This document shows, in pieces, positions 34,497 to 43,990 of a DNA stretch of 64,000 nucleotides. The notes under the pieces are model-generated. The model saw nothing but the letters and a program-made list of their open reading frames with translations. It did not search any database and was not told where the DNA came from. The stretch lies in NCBI GenBank assembly GCA_963932465.1, contig OZ010792.1:2294001-2358000 (forward strand), in the 5' to 3' direction. Position 1 is the stretch's first letter. Every line of letters starts with the position of its first letter. Both the position numbers and the translations under genes were made by a program. The stretch comes from Maratus speciosus. Taxonomy: Eukaryota; Arthropoda; Arachnida; Araneae; Salticidae.

Positions 34497-34727
34497 TAAG
34501 CTCAGGGTTGCTGGCTTTTAGCCAGGCCAAAAAAAGCCGGCCGGTTTTTATTAAAAAAAGCTGGTTTTTATTTTTTGAAGTTGGTTTACAGTTAATTTGT
34601 TTTAAATTTGGATGAATTAATTTTTAATACACTTATAAATATTTTCTACTAAAAGAAGTTTTGGATTTCTATCAAATTTTGTCAAATAAATAACTTCTAG
34701 AAGGAAACTGTAAAAGCATTATATCTG

Positions 34728-34772
<45 letters not shown>

Positions 34773-36644
34773 CATTGAAGGGAATATAAGTTAGGTTCCA
34801 AACTGGTGTTTTGAAATTCTATATTACATAGCTCCACATATACTACACATTTTAAAGATTTTGATTGACAAAATGTAGCACATCAAAATGGAAATATTCT
34901 TATGTGTCCATATGGAGAGATTAAGTTATAATATGTTAAAAGAGAAATTAGAAAGGATGTAATATTTGAGGAGAGTGGTACATAAGTGTATAAAAAAATA
35001 GAGCATTTAACAAGGAAAAAAAAAGATCTCTAAATAAAATTTTGAAAAGTTTGTTGCTAAGCATATCCATGCATATGCTATTCATAACGTTTTTAATAGT
35101 GAGAAATGGTGTTTTTATTAATATGACTATCAGAGCTGTATAATATAGGCGAACGCCGTGCGCGGAAAATTTTTCGAAAAATTCGGGACTTTGCGGAAAA
35201 AAAGTTACGAAAAGAAAAAGGTATCTTTTGTTTTTGTAACTTTTTTTAATACCAAAAATTTAAAATATTCCCCAATTTTATATGCGATTTATATATTGTT
35301 TGTCCACAATAAGTTTAAAACTCAAAACATTGTTGTGACATCACAGATCCTTTTATTTCTATTTTACATAGACTAAAACTTGTCGCCGATCGGCTTTCTG
35401 TCGGCGGCTGCAGTGACAATTTAGCCTGGCAACGACTGTTAAGTCGAATAATTTCGTAGTGTTATAAGAGTGACTGGCATCAAAATGTCAGCCACAATAG
35501 AAATTCAAAATGCTATAACTCAGTCATTTTTTTTTTTTAATAGAAGAAACAAAAACTGTTCCGGAATCTTTATATTAAGGCCAAACACATAAGAAAAAAA
35601 TCTTTTTCATTTTCCAATTTTTTGATACCTCATTTTAAAATTTAAAGTTTTTAAATTTATTTAAATGGCCGCCATTTTGAAACAAGATGGTGGATGAAGC
35701 TGGCCAACGAACTCGGTCGAGACATTGGTATGTACTTTCTACACACCGAGGTACATCCATATTGGTTCATGAATACGCCTGTTATTGCGTGACAAAAATC
35801 AGGACGTTTCAAAATGTCAGCCACGGTAGAAATTCAAAGTGCTATAGGGTCAGGTGGGGTAAAGTGGTCATAATTCATAAAAAGGGCTAAAATCTTGACT
35901 AATATAGAAATTTGAATAATTTTCTTTTAATTTTAGATTTATTAAGTATTGATCAAAGTTTCTCACTCAAAAAAACATTTTTAGTAACATGTTTGAGCCA
36001 CTGAGCATTCATTTTGTCTTTCTTTGTTACACCTTGTTCTTTTAACTCTTTAATTAACTTTTCTGCTGCATTTTGTTTATCCCAAATTTTGTTAAATTGG
36101 CAGTTCAGAAAGCTTTTCACATATCTCAAGAACATATTTTCATTTATAGCTAAGTTATATTTATCACAGATTTTATTTTATAATAGTTTTAGTTACATGG
36201 GGTAAAGTGGTCATAGGGTTAGGCTTAACTTATAGATATTTGATCTGAGTTAAATTATTCATTATATACAATGCCAGTTTATTAAATACTAATAATTATT
36301 AAAAACTAACTGCAAATAGTTATTATTTAATAATAGTTTATAATATGGGGGTTAAAAAAGGTTAGGTTTAATTTTTAATAGATTCAGAATAGTGAATGAA
36401 TTAACTAAGTGTAAACTCGAATTGCTTGCAAAGTTTACATCAACTAATTTAGCAACCAACACATTAACTACTTTTTCTAATACATGTAATTGTATTATAT
36501 AAGAAAATGGTCCACAAGAAAGCCCTCAGGGCCGGCGCTGGACATTTTGCCGCCTGAGGCGAGCATCATTTTGCCGCCCTTATGACGTAATTGTTTTTCT
36601 TCATTACTCAAATGTTTTTAAGAATAGAAAATTAATATGCTAAC

Positions 36645-36765
36645 TAGAGAACGACCGAAAATTCGGTTTCGTTTTCGTTATCGGCCTAAAATCTGAGTTT
36701 CATTGAAAATTCGTTTTCGGCGAAAATGCTGTCGAAAATTCGTCCGGAGCGAAACTATCTGTATG
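36645..36765. mobile_element. Orphan hAT end rich in CGAAAATTCG
   Basis: 'tagagaacgaccgaaaattc' followed by repeated cgaaaattcg/ttttcggc motifs resembles the ends of hAT element A in style (TAGGGATGCACCGAATATTCGG). I found no partner end, so it is a fragment or a diverged MITE. Confidence 0.4.
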
Positions 36766-36873
36766 GTAATCGTAAAATGATCTATTCAAACGGAAATGCA
36801 TGGCAACCCGATTACAAAACACCATTCGTAATAATATCATTCAATGTTCCGTAACTTGGTGATATTTTAAAAA

Positions 36874-37301
36874 CAGGGCACATTAGCATGTTTAGAGAAT
36901 GTGAAATCTGAATGGGGGTTAGTGAGCGCAACAATTTACAATTATCAATGTACAATTTAAAAATGTACAGAAATGTACAAATTACATAACGTACATTTTT
37001 TTTACAGTTAATTGTAAAAAAAAAAATTGTGATATTTGAGATATTAATATGATGAAATGATAAAAATTTCTCAATGTATGACTAAAAACACATTTCAATA
37101 AATAACAGAAAACATATTTTATTTTTATTCCTGGGACCATTTTTTTTAAATTTTCTGGAAAACTTAATTTTTAGAGTTGAAACTTTTTGAATAAGTGTGC
37201 AATATGTAGAAAAATGAACTAGTATCAGTAAATTAACCAATCTAAAAGAGCACGAAAAATCGAAAATGTCCTGGACACAGAAACTTGCTAATCGGGCCCT
37301 G
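36874..37301. mobile_element. Possible ~430-bp hAT MITE
   Basis: The ends are CAGGGCACATTAGCATG and the complement of CAGGGCCCGATTAGCAAG. The flanking 8 bases (tttaaaaa versus tatgtaag) do not match, so the boundaries are tentative. The interior is AT-rich with 'acatttcaataaa'-like sequence and has no coding. Confidence 0.4.
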
Positions 37302-37319
37302 TATGTAAGCATTTTATAC

Positions 37320-37372
37320 ATATATTATATATATAGGGTAGATACTATATATATATATATATATATATTATA
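37320..37372. repeat. (AT)n simple repeat
   Basis: Runs of 'atatatatat' are broken by 'agggtagata' (37335-37347). No more can be said. Confidence 0.8.
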
Positions 37373-37478
37373 TACAATTTATATGCAAAGTATAAATTTT
37401 TTTGTGTAAATTTTCATTTGTTTCTAATAAAAAATATATAAACCGCTTCTTTATATTAAAAAAATTGCATAAAGTATA

Positions 37479-38236
37479 GGTGCAGATTCCCAAAATTTTT
37501 AAGGAGCCAGTGGCTCCTAAACCCAAGCTGTGGAAGAACCCATAAAAGCAATAGCGTTTATATGAGAAAAATTCAGAGCGTGAATCTCGTCAAAGGATCG
37601 CAAAAAACCCTGCAAATTTCGTCAAAGGATACAGGAAAAAAAGCGAATTTCGTCAACGAATTCCAAAAAACACGAATTTCGTCAAAAAGTTAAACAAAAA
37701 AATCCGAATTTCGTCAAAGAATCGTGAAAAAACGCGTATTTCGTCAAAGAATCGAGGGGAAAATGCGAATTTCGTCAATCTTAGCAGAAAAACGTCACCG
37801 TCGTCAAACGGTAATGAAGAAAAACCACTTATTTTACCAAAGGATCGCAGAAAAAACGCTAATTTTGTCAAAGGATTACAGAAATAACGCGAATTTCGCC
37901 AAAAGATTGCATAAAAAACGCGGATTTCGTCAACAGATTGCAGAAAAAAAATATTTTTATCAAAAAATCGCAAATTTCGTCAAAGCATTGCAAAAAAAAA
38001 AGAAAAAAAAAGGCATTTATAAAACAATTGCTATAAAACCTGAATTTCTTCAAAGGTTCGCGAAAAGAAACGCGATTTTCGTCAGAGGATCGCGAAAAGA
38101 AATCGCGATTTACGTGTAAAGATTACCGGAAAAAACGCGAAATTCGCCAAAGGATGGCGACTTAAACGCCGAAAATTAGTCGCCAAAGCAAAAAATTTAG
38201 TCTCCACATGGCGACTGGTGACCGTGAATCTGCACC
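37479..38236. mobile_element. TA-flanked MITE R carrying the same 30-bp minisatellite
   Basis: The ends are GGTGCAGATTC and GAATCTGCACC, with TA at 37477-37478 and 38237-38238. 'gagccagtggctcc' at the left and 'ggcgactggtgacc' at the right are inverted relatives. The interior (about 37570-38150) is the 30-bp minisatellite of element L in the opposite orientation (aatttcgtcaaaggatcgc units). Confidence 0.8.
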
Positions 38237-38651
38237 TATAGCTATAAAGATTTAAAAAATTGCTAGTATATATGAAACAAAATATGTATGAAAAATTTCC
38301 TTCTCTCGCCAGGGCAGATTTCTCTATTTTGCCCGTACTGAAAAAGTACTCTTTTTGTTTTATTTTTGAATAATACTGTACGTAAAATTAAAATTGTAAC
38401 TTTTATTATTATCATCATCTGAATAAATTAAATTGTCCATGAATCAGTCAATAAATTCGAGTACAGAAAGTATAGTTTTATTTCATACTTTTCTAGGAGA
38501 ATCGCTAAAATAAAATAATTACTTGAAAATGATAAATGCATATGCAAAGAAAAAAAAAGTTATGATTTTTGCATTTTTAAAAAACACTAAAAATTGATTA
38601 TAAATTAAAGTATTTTTTTTATTATTATTTATTTATGATAAGCATCATTTT

Positions 38652-39670
38652 TAGGGTTTCGTTCATCTGACGAAACCCTATTCGTCTTGCCCCTCTGTCT
38701 GTCTGTCTGTCACAGAGCCCGTTCTCAGAAACTATGTATGTTAGAGACTTGAAATTTTGCATACTTATAGCTGAACACCTCACATCAAACGCAAATCCTA
38801 AAATTTCGAAAAAATCTTATATTTAACCCTCTGGGCTCTAACTTGTGTATTTTAAGCTTTTTTTTTCTAACTCAGCCCCAAATTAAGTTGAAGACTTGAA
38901 ATTTTGCAAAATTATAGCTGAGCACTTGCGATCAAACGCCAAATAATAAAATTTCGACAAAATCTTATATCCCTCTGGGCTCTAACTTGTGTATTTTAAG
39001 CTTTTTCTAACTCAGCCCCAGATTAAGTTGAAGACTTGAAATTTTGCAAAATTATAGCTAAACACTTGCGATCAAACGACAAATCATAAAATTTCGACAA
39101 AATCTTATATTTAACCCTCTGGACTCTAACTTGTGTATTTTAAGCTTTTTCTAACTCAGCCCCTAATTAAGTTGAAGACTTGAAATTTTGCATAATTATA
39201 GCTAAACACTTGCGATCAAACGACAAATCATAAAATTTCGAAAAAATCTTATATTTAACCCTCTGTGCTCTAACTTGTGTATTTTAAGCAATTTTTTATC
39301 CTCCCCCCTTTTCCCCTGAGGTCACTTTTTAAACTTTTGCTGACACCCCTTTGATCCCTCTTTCATATTCTGCACCATAGACTTACATATTGTAGTTCCA
39401 TTTTTTTACCGCCAGGGGGCGGCTACCTATCTCGGGTGCTATGGGCCCGATTCCCTCGACTAATATATCTACGGATAGGTTGCAAAACGGAGTTTCGTTC
39501 GGATAGAGGTTTGTGTAGAATAAAGTGCGCCCCCTAGTTGCGAAATGTGGAACTAACAGATTTTGCAAAAGGATAAAGTGTTTTGAAAGGAATATTAAAC
39601 GAAACCCTTTGTGCGATCTGTGATCACACTTATCCACTTGTTTGAAAGCTAGTTTACCTAAAACCATTTT
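38652..39670 (+). mobile_element. Helentron-like repeat, short copy
   Basis: It begins with a perfect 11-bp-stem hairpin with a 7-base loop (38652-38680, TAGGGTTTCGT…ACGAAACCCTA), then a (CTGT)n microsatellite (38695-38712). Four ~140-bp direct repeats follow (38825-39290, each with 'ctctaacttgtgtattttaagc' and 'agacttgaaattttgca'). The end shares 'ctttgtgcgatctgtgatca' with 23500-26056. No coding. This copy and the longer one are in opposite orientations. Confidence 0.55.
38825..39290. repeat. Four tandem ~140-bp units
   Basis: Each unit contains 'actcagcccc', 'aattaagttgaagacttgaa', 'cacttgcgatcaaacg' and 'atttcgacaaaatcttatat'. Unit starts are near 38830, 38965, 39105 and 39250 (the last is partial). 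They are quite homogeneous, so the array is recent or homogenised. Confidence 0.8.
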
Positions 39671-40525
39671 AAAAGGAAAGTTGTGATCGACGGGAAATTA
39701 AAATTGTGACCAATTGATTCAAAACAAGAGATATATTTCCAGATAGCTGTAATACAGCTTTTTTCGCATTCTTTTTTCATGGCGAAAACAATATTTGTGA
39801 AATTGATTTTTCATCTTTGTTAGAAATTTTTAGATTTTAAGGAAATGTAAGTTTGATTATTTGGATATAGAGTGGGTGATCGGTTAACGAACACTTTTGT
39901 AAGAGATTTTTATGTTCAGATAACGAACACTTTCGCGAAGAATTTTCTGTTCCGTTACGAACACTTCATGAAACAAAGCAAGTAGAAGCAATGCCATGTT
40001 TCAGTTTTCCAGAGCTGTATTTTATTGTATCTATTATCGACTTAGAAAATATTTTAACAGTTGTATATTTATGGCCTAATTAGTTTATGGGTTATCGAGA
40101 GTTCGGGTCCTACATTTTAGGACCCCCAAATTTGAATGAACAGATTAAAAATATTAAATTATATATCTTGTCCTTTTTTAAAGAAATATTTTTAATTGGA
40201 AATTTTTCATTTTAATTGAAATGGAGTTCCTAAATTATAAACAAGCTCTAAGCTCCACTTGGCCTTTATCGGGCCCTGCAATAAATATAATTTTTAGAGA
40301 ACAAATGGAACTTTTGATAGGTCAAAGTGATATGGAGTGATATGGTTTAATGCTGCAGTCAACGAATGTGATCCTAAAAGTTTTTACAAAACAAATGTCA
40401 TTTACATAACTTTTAATTAATTTTTCAATTTATTTTCAGCAGTGAAATTACGCTCGATATTATTAAATATTTAATACGTGATTTATCACATTGCTAACTA
40501 AGCGTAGAACCAACAGAGTGAAAAA

Positions 40526-40588
40526 TGTCCAAGCCGGGAATCGAACCCGGAATCCTTGGAATAGTGCTCCAAGTGTTCTACCACTGCT
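40526..40588 (-). ncRNA. tRNA-like unit, left arm (not a functional tRNA)
   Basis: Minus strand: an A-box-like TGGTAGAACACTTGG and a B box GGGTTCGATTCCC within a perfect T arm (CCGGG-TTCGATT-CCCGG). The 5' acceptor strand is missing and the anticodon loop lacks the usual U33, so this is a tRNA-derived SINE head and not a tRNA gene. Confidence 0.5.
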
Positions 40589-40757
40589 GAAAATTAATTG
40601 AAAATTTAATTAAAAATTATAGTTGTGTTCACCGATGCTGGGTTTATTTGTATCTCATGTTTCGCTGCAAGACTGTGTGTTCATGAAGACTATTCCATCG
40701 TATGCTGCAGTTGCAACCTTAACAACATATTTAGTGAGAGATGCTAAGATAGGTATC

Positions 40758-40830
40758 GTCCTCGTAGCTTAAATGGTAGAACACTTGAGCACTACTCCAA
40801 GGGTTCCGAATTCGATTCTCGACTCGGACA
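40758..40830 (+). ncRNA. tRNA-like unit, right arm (not a functional tRNA)
   Basis: GTCCTCGTAGCTTAAATGG, an A-box-like TGGTAGAACACTTGA and a B-box-like AATTCGATTCTC are followed by CTCGGACA, which pairs partly with GTCC at the start. The T-arm stem is broken compared with the left arm. It is a pseudo-tRNA or SINE unit, diverged from its inverted partner. Confidence 0.5.
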
Positions 40831-41358
40831 TTTTTCCCTCTGTTGGTTCTACGCTTAGTTAGCAATGTGGTAAAACATGTATTAAATGTATGTCATTTAT
40901 TTTTTTTAATGCAAACGACACGTATAAAGCCATCAAAATACGATCTATACATATTAAAAATGGACGTATTATTAACCTTATTTAAAAAGGAAGTTTGAAA
41001 ACTTTTTCGATTGTTATTAATGTATGTATCATTGTTATTACATTTAAATAAATTTAAATAGAATTTATATTAATTTTTATATATTTGTTAGTTTTTAAGA
41101 ACGAATTAATTCAACGCCCACACAAATGTATACAAAATCTATGATCGGTTAATGAACAATTCGGTTAACGAACATTGTTTTGGAACGGATTAAGTTCGTT
41201 AACCGATCACCCACTGTATGTTCTTTTCTCAACCAGGCTTTTGCGTTTTTCTAAAGATATTGGAAACAGCTAAGATAGTGCAAATGATAAATATATAACT
41301 CGTTAGAAAACATTAAAAATTGAAAAAAATTGAAAATCTGATAAAAGTATCAAAATCG

Positions 41359-41391
41359 GAGGAGGGGGGGCGGGGGGGGGGGGGGGGGGGG
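41359..41391 (+). repeat. Poly(G) tract
   Basis: A run of about 33 bases is G apart from one A and one C, with 20 uninterrupted Gs at its right side. It could form G-quadruplexes. Sequencing errors in its length are likely. Confidence 0.85.
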
Positions 41392-41522
41392 AGCGAACGG
41401 CAAATAAATGATCAACACAATATTTTCACTGCACTCGACGGAAATTCTTCTCTGTTCTCAGCGGGAATAGTCAAAAATTATGTTAGAAACTGCAACGAAC
41501 AGTTTAATTAATCACTAATAAA

Positions 41523-41720
41523 TAAAATTCGGTTTTCGGATGTTATCTATTCTCAAGTAAGCACTTTCAGTTGCGTAACTCATAACTGAATTTGTAGATG
41601 CAGTTGTCGCAAAATAATGGTGATGTTACTGGTGATTTTGCATGTTATTGTCTGTTAAACATGTTTGATGTACGTGAAAATACTTACTTGAGTGGGTAAC
41701 ATCCAGAAAACCAATTTTCC
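41523..41720. mobile_element. ~200-bp hairpin MITE
   Basis: Inverted arms read 'ggttttcggatgttatctat' at 41531 and the complement 'ggttttctggatgttaccca' ending at 41712, continuing through 'ctcaagtaag'. No clean TSD. Non-coding. Confidence 0.6.
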
Positions 41721-43311
41721 GTAAACGGATAACTGATTAATGATGCATTGTTGAAGCCACTCGGAAACGTTTCCGAAAATGATGGACATCTAATAAAAAA
41801 TTATTTATATAAATTCTTTTTTAATCCTAATGCGGTGTTCATTTTGAATGAACATTATTTCAAATATGCAGAGCTTCCAAGTTTCCTACCACTATTTTAA
41901 TTCAGAAAATGTTCTTTTTTTTTAATTGGAATATTTGAGCGATTCAAGAGAACAACAATTTCTCTAAAATAAAGTAGTGTGCAAAAAGCCGCAGACTCAA
42001 CAACTCTGAACGCTGGGCCAACTTTTGGGTCAAAAACGACCCGAACACCTTAGCAGGGTTAAATTTCAAAAATAAATTGTTTTCGGATTTTTATAAAGAT
42101 AAAGAAGCGCTTTGCGGGATTTTAATATTTTCGTCCTTTTTTTTTTTTCAGTTCGCCCTTTTTCATATAGAATATTATCATGCTTCAATATTTTGCAATA
42201 AATTCCTTGATTAAAAGCTAAAAAGAAAATGAAAAAAAAAATAATAATAATAAACTAGTAAAGAAAAAAAAAGGAATAAACAAAAAATTTTGGAAATTTA
42301 TATTATTTTGAAACAATTTGCTCTCATATTTTATACTAGGAGGCATTGTCCCTACGAGCTAAGTTCACCAAACCCGTCCAAATCCTACTGGTTCTACAAA
42401 CAATACTAATTTGCTATGTTTTAAAAAGATTACCTGATTACGAAAGATTGAAAGATATTACTACGATCAGTGGTTGGTCTCATCAAAAGTTTTTGTTTCT
42501 TTTATCGTTTTCCCGCTAGAAATTATAGAAAGAAAGGAAAATTATTAGTCGAAAGGGGCGTTTTATCAAGGTCTCATATTTTCTGGAAGACGGTTTATTA
42601 ACATATTATATAATTATTCTTTTATTTGGATAAAGATCCAGGACATTGAGAAGTTAATTATTTATGCAGGCTGATTTTTTAAGCAAATGAAATATGTTTT
42701 AAAGAATACTTTTTTCAAAATTACATAAAATCATTATCTTAAATTAAAAACTAAATAAAAATACTAGCATTATATTTACCTGAAGTAAGAAATATTTTTT
42801 TCCTTTTAACTGGTACAACATCTGTGTAATCCTAGTATTCGACTAGCTACAGGCAATTAATGAAAATAATTTCACGATCGAAAGACTATGCAAGTAAAAT
42901 AATGAAATACTAAAAGCAGGTGAATTTACATACAACATTATGAGAATTTGTGGTTTGCATGCGTCTGGCGCAGTCTACCTTTTGTGAATTCTGCTGATTT
43001 CAGTACAAGACAATCTTTGAAAAGAAAAGAAAAAGCATGAAATTCTGTTCGTTAGTTTTGTTCGTGTCGATTTAATCCATTTTCCATAATAAACATTATG
43101 AACTCTTCGATTATCATTCGGCTGTAATTATCTGAAATGTACTCCGTATTTTTATTCTAAAATGAGAGGAAAAAAATCACACTTAAAAAAAAAGTTTTGA
43201 TACATATAATGGTAAGGAATTTTATGTTCAATATATGTGAGGCAAATGCCGCCCTTTTTGCGTGCGCCCTGAGGCGGCCGCCTCGCTGCCTCACCCCTGG
43301 CGCCGGCCCTG
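41721..43311. other. Remaining interior of hAT element P
   Basis: About 1.6 kb of AT-rich DNA without a recognisable frame. It includes 'gggtcaaaaacgacccgaac' near 42026 (short inverted motif) and a poly(T)/(A) patch near 42140-42300. I see nothing further. Confidence 0.4.
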
Positions 43312-43329
43312 AAAGTCCTGAAAGAAGTT

Positions 43330-43990
43330 TTAATGTTGATGAGTCTGGAATGGATATGGATAGCTAAAATAGTTCAGTTTAAAAAATTTTACGCAATGCA
43401 ATGCATTATATAAAAGTCAGAAACCAAAGGAAAGATAATGTTTAGTGTTCCTTTTGGTATATCAGCTAGTGGTTATTACATTCTCCCATTCGCAATTTAT
43501 GAGTGAGTATATATGAATTAGGGATAAAGGGTGGTCGTGCAGGAGCATTGTATGAATCGTGGAATCTGGACAGATGCAGGATTCTGTACTTGAATCTTGG
43601 ATGGATCATTTTATTAAGTAGATAGTACACCGAAAGCTTACAAAAGCCTGCCCTTTTATCTATGATTGTGATGGACATAAATGAATTATGACGCTGTGAA
43701 AAATAGCTATCGACAATCACATAATACTCTGCCCGCTACCTCATACTAGTCATAGTCTACAACCATTGGATCTAGGTGTATTTTCCCCCATTAAAAAAAG
43801 CCTGGAAAGGAATTTTAAAGAAACATTATTAAGAAAACCGACTGCAAAATATGTAAAAAAAATTAAAATAAGCTACATTGGCAACATTTTCTACACTCAT
43901 TTCAGATGTGAATAGAATTGTTAGATATAGTTTTAAAGGAAAAGGAAATGTGTCCAGTCCAAGATCGGGGTAGTATTGACAAAAAAAAAA
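43330..43990 (+). pseudogene. Decayed pogo/Tigger-like (DDE_1) transposase of element O
   Basis: Plus-strand pieces in shifting frames include FNVDESGMDMDS (first catalytic Asp region), a degenerate 'DGH' segment, and HTSHSLQPLDLGVFSPIKKS followed by LERNFKETLLRKP. The latter is the conserved 'PPHTSH-LQPLDVGVFGPLK' end of pogo/CENP-B-type transposases. Numerous stops and frameshifts are present. The start of the gene lies left of hAT P, where 36506-36526 reads MVHKKA. Not functional. Confidence 0.75.

Larger units (their letters stand above)
40466..40893. repeat. Foldback made of two inverted tRNA-related SINE-like units
   Basis: The arms match from 'cacattgctaactaagcgta' (about 40481) to its complement ending near 40870. 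Each arm contains a tRNA-like unit pointing toward the outside of the repeat. The inner spacer is about 170 bp. No TSD was identified. Confidence 0.65.
39870..41216. mobile_element. TA-flanked element T (1.35 kb)
   Basis: The ends are gAGTGGGTGATCGGTTAACG and the complement of CAGTGGGTGATCGGTTAACG, with TA at 39868-39869 and 41217-41218. Subterminal 'gttaacgaacac' repeats occur on both sides. The CAGT start and TA suggest a pogo/Tigger-type MITE. It carries a foldback with two tRNA-like arms. Confidence 0.8.
36527..43311. mobile_element. hAT element P (6.8 kb with insertions)
   Basis: The ends are CAGGGCCGGCGCTGGAC and …GGCGCCGGCCCTG, with an 8-bp duplication aaagccct/aaagtcct (36519-36526 and 43312-43319, one mismatch). 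'gccgcctgaggc' and 'gccctgaggcggc' lie just inside the ends. It inserted into the transposase region of element O (…MVHKKA|). No transposase of its own is recognised. It carries further MITEs and a foldback. Confidence 0.88.

Noticed and set aside
35953..36135. 60-codon minus-strand frame rich in Lys and Gln
   Set aside because: It looks protein-like but runs opposite to the pogo-type transposase of element O, has a rival frame on the other strand and no family match.
37653..38119. 106- and 131-codon frames on opposite strands
   Set aside because: Same minisatellite in the reverse orientation inside MITE R. Repeat translation only.
39383..39667. 94-codon minus-strand frame
   Set aside because: It lies in the tail of the Helentron-like repeat and corresponds to non-coding sequence in the 23.5-26 kb copy.
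40080..40276. A hAT end ending 'tatcgggccctg' at 40276
   Set aside because: No partner end could be found, and the nearby GGACCC palindrome (40105-40125) does not serve as one.
40758..40830. Candidate tRNA gene
   Set aside because: Acceptor and T-arm stems are broken and the inverted partner lacks an acceptor strand. It is a SINE-like tRNA relic.
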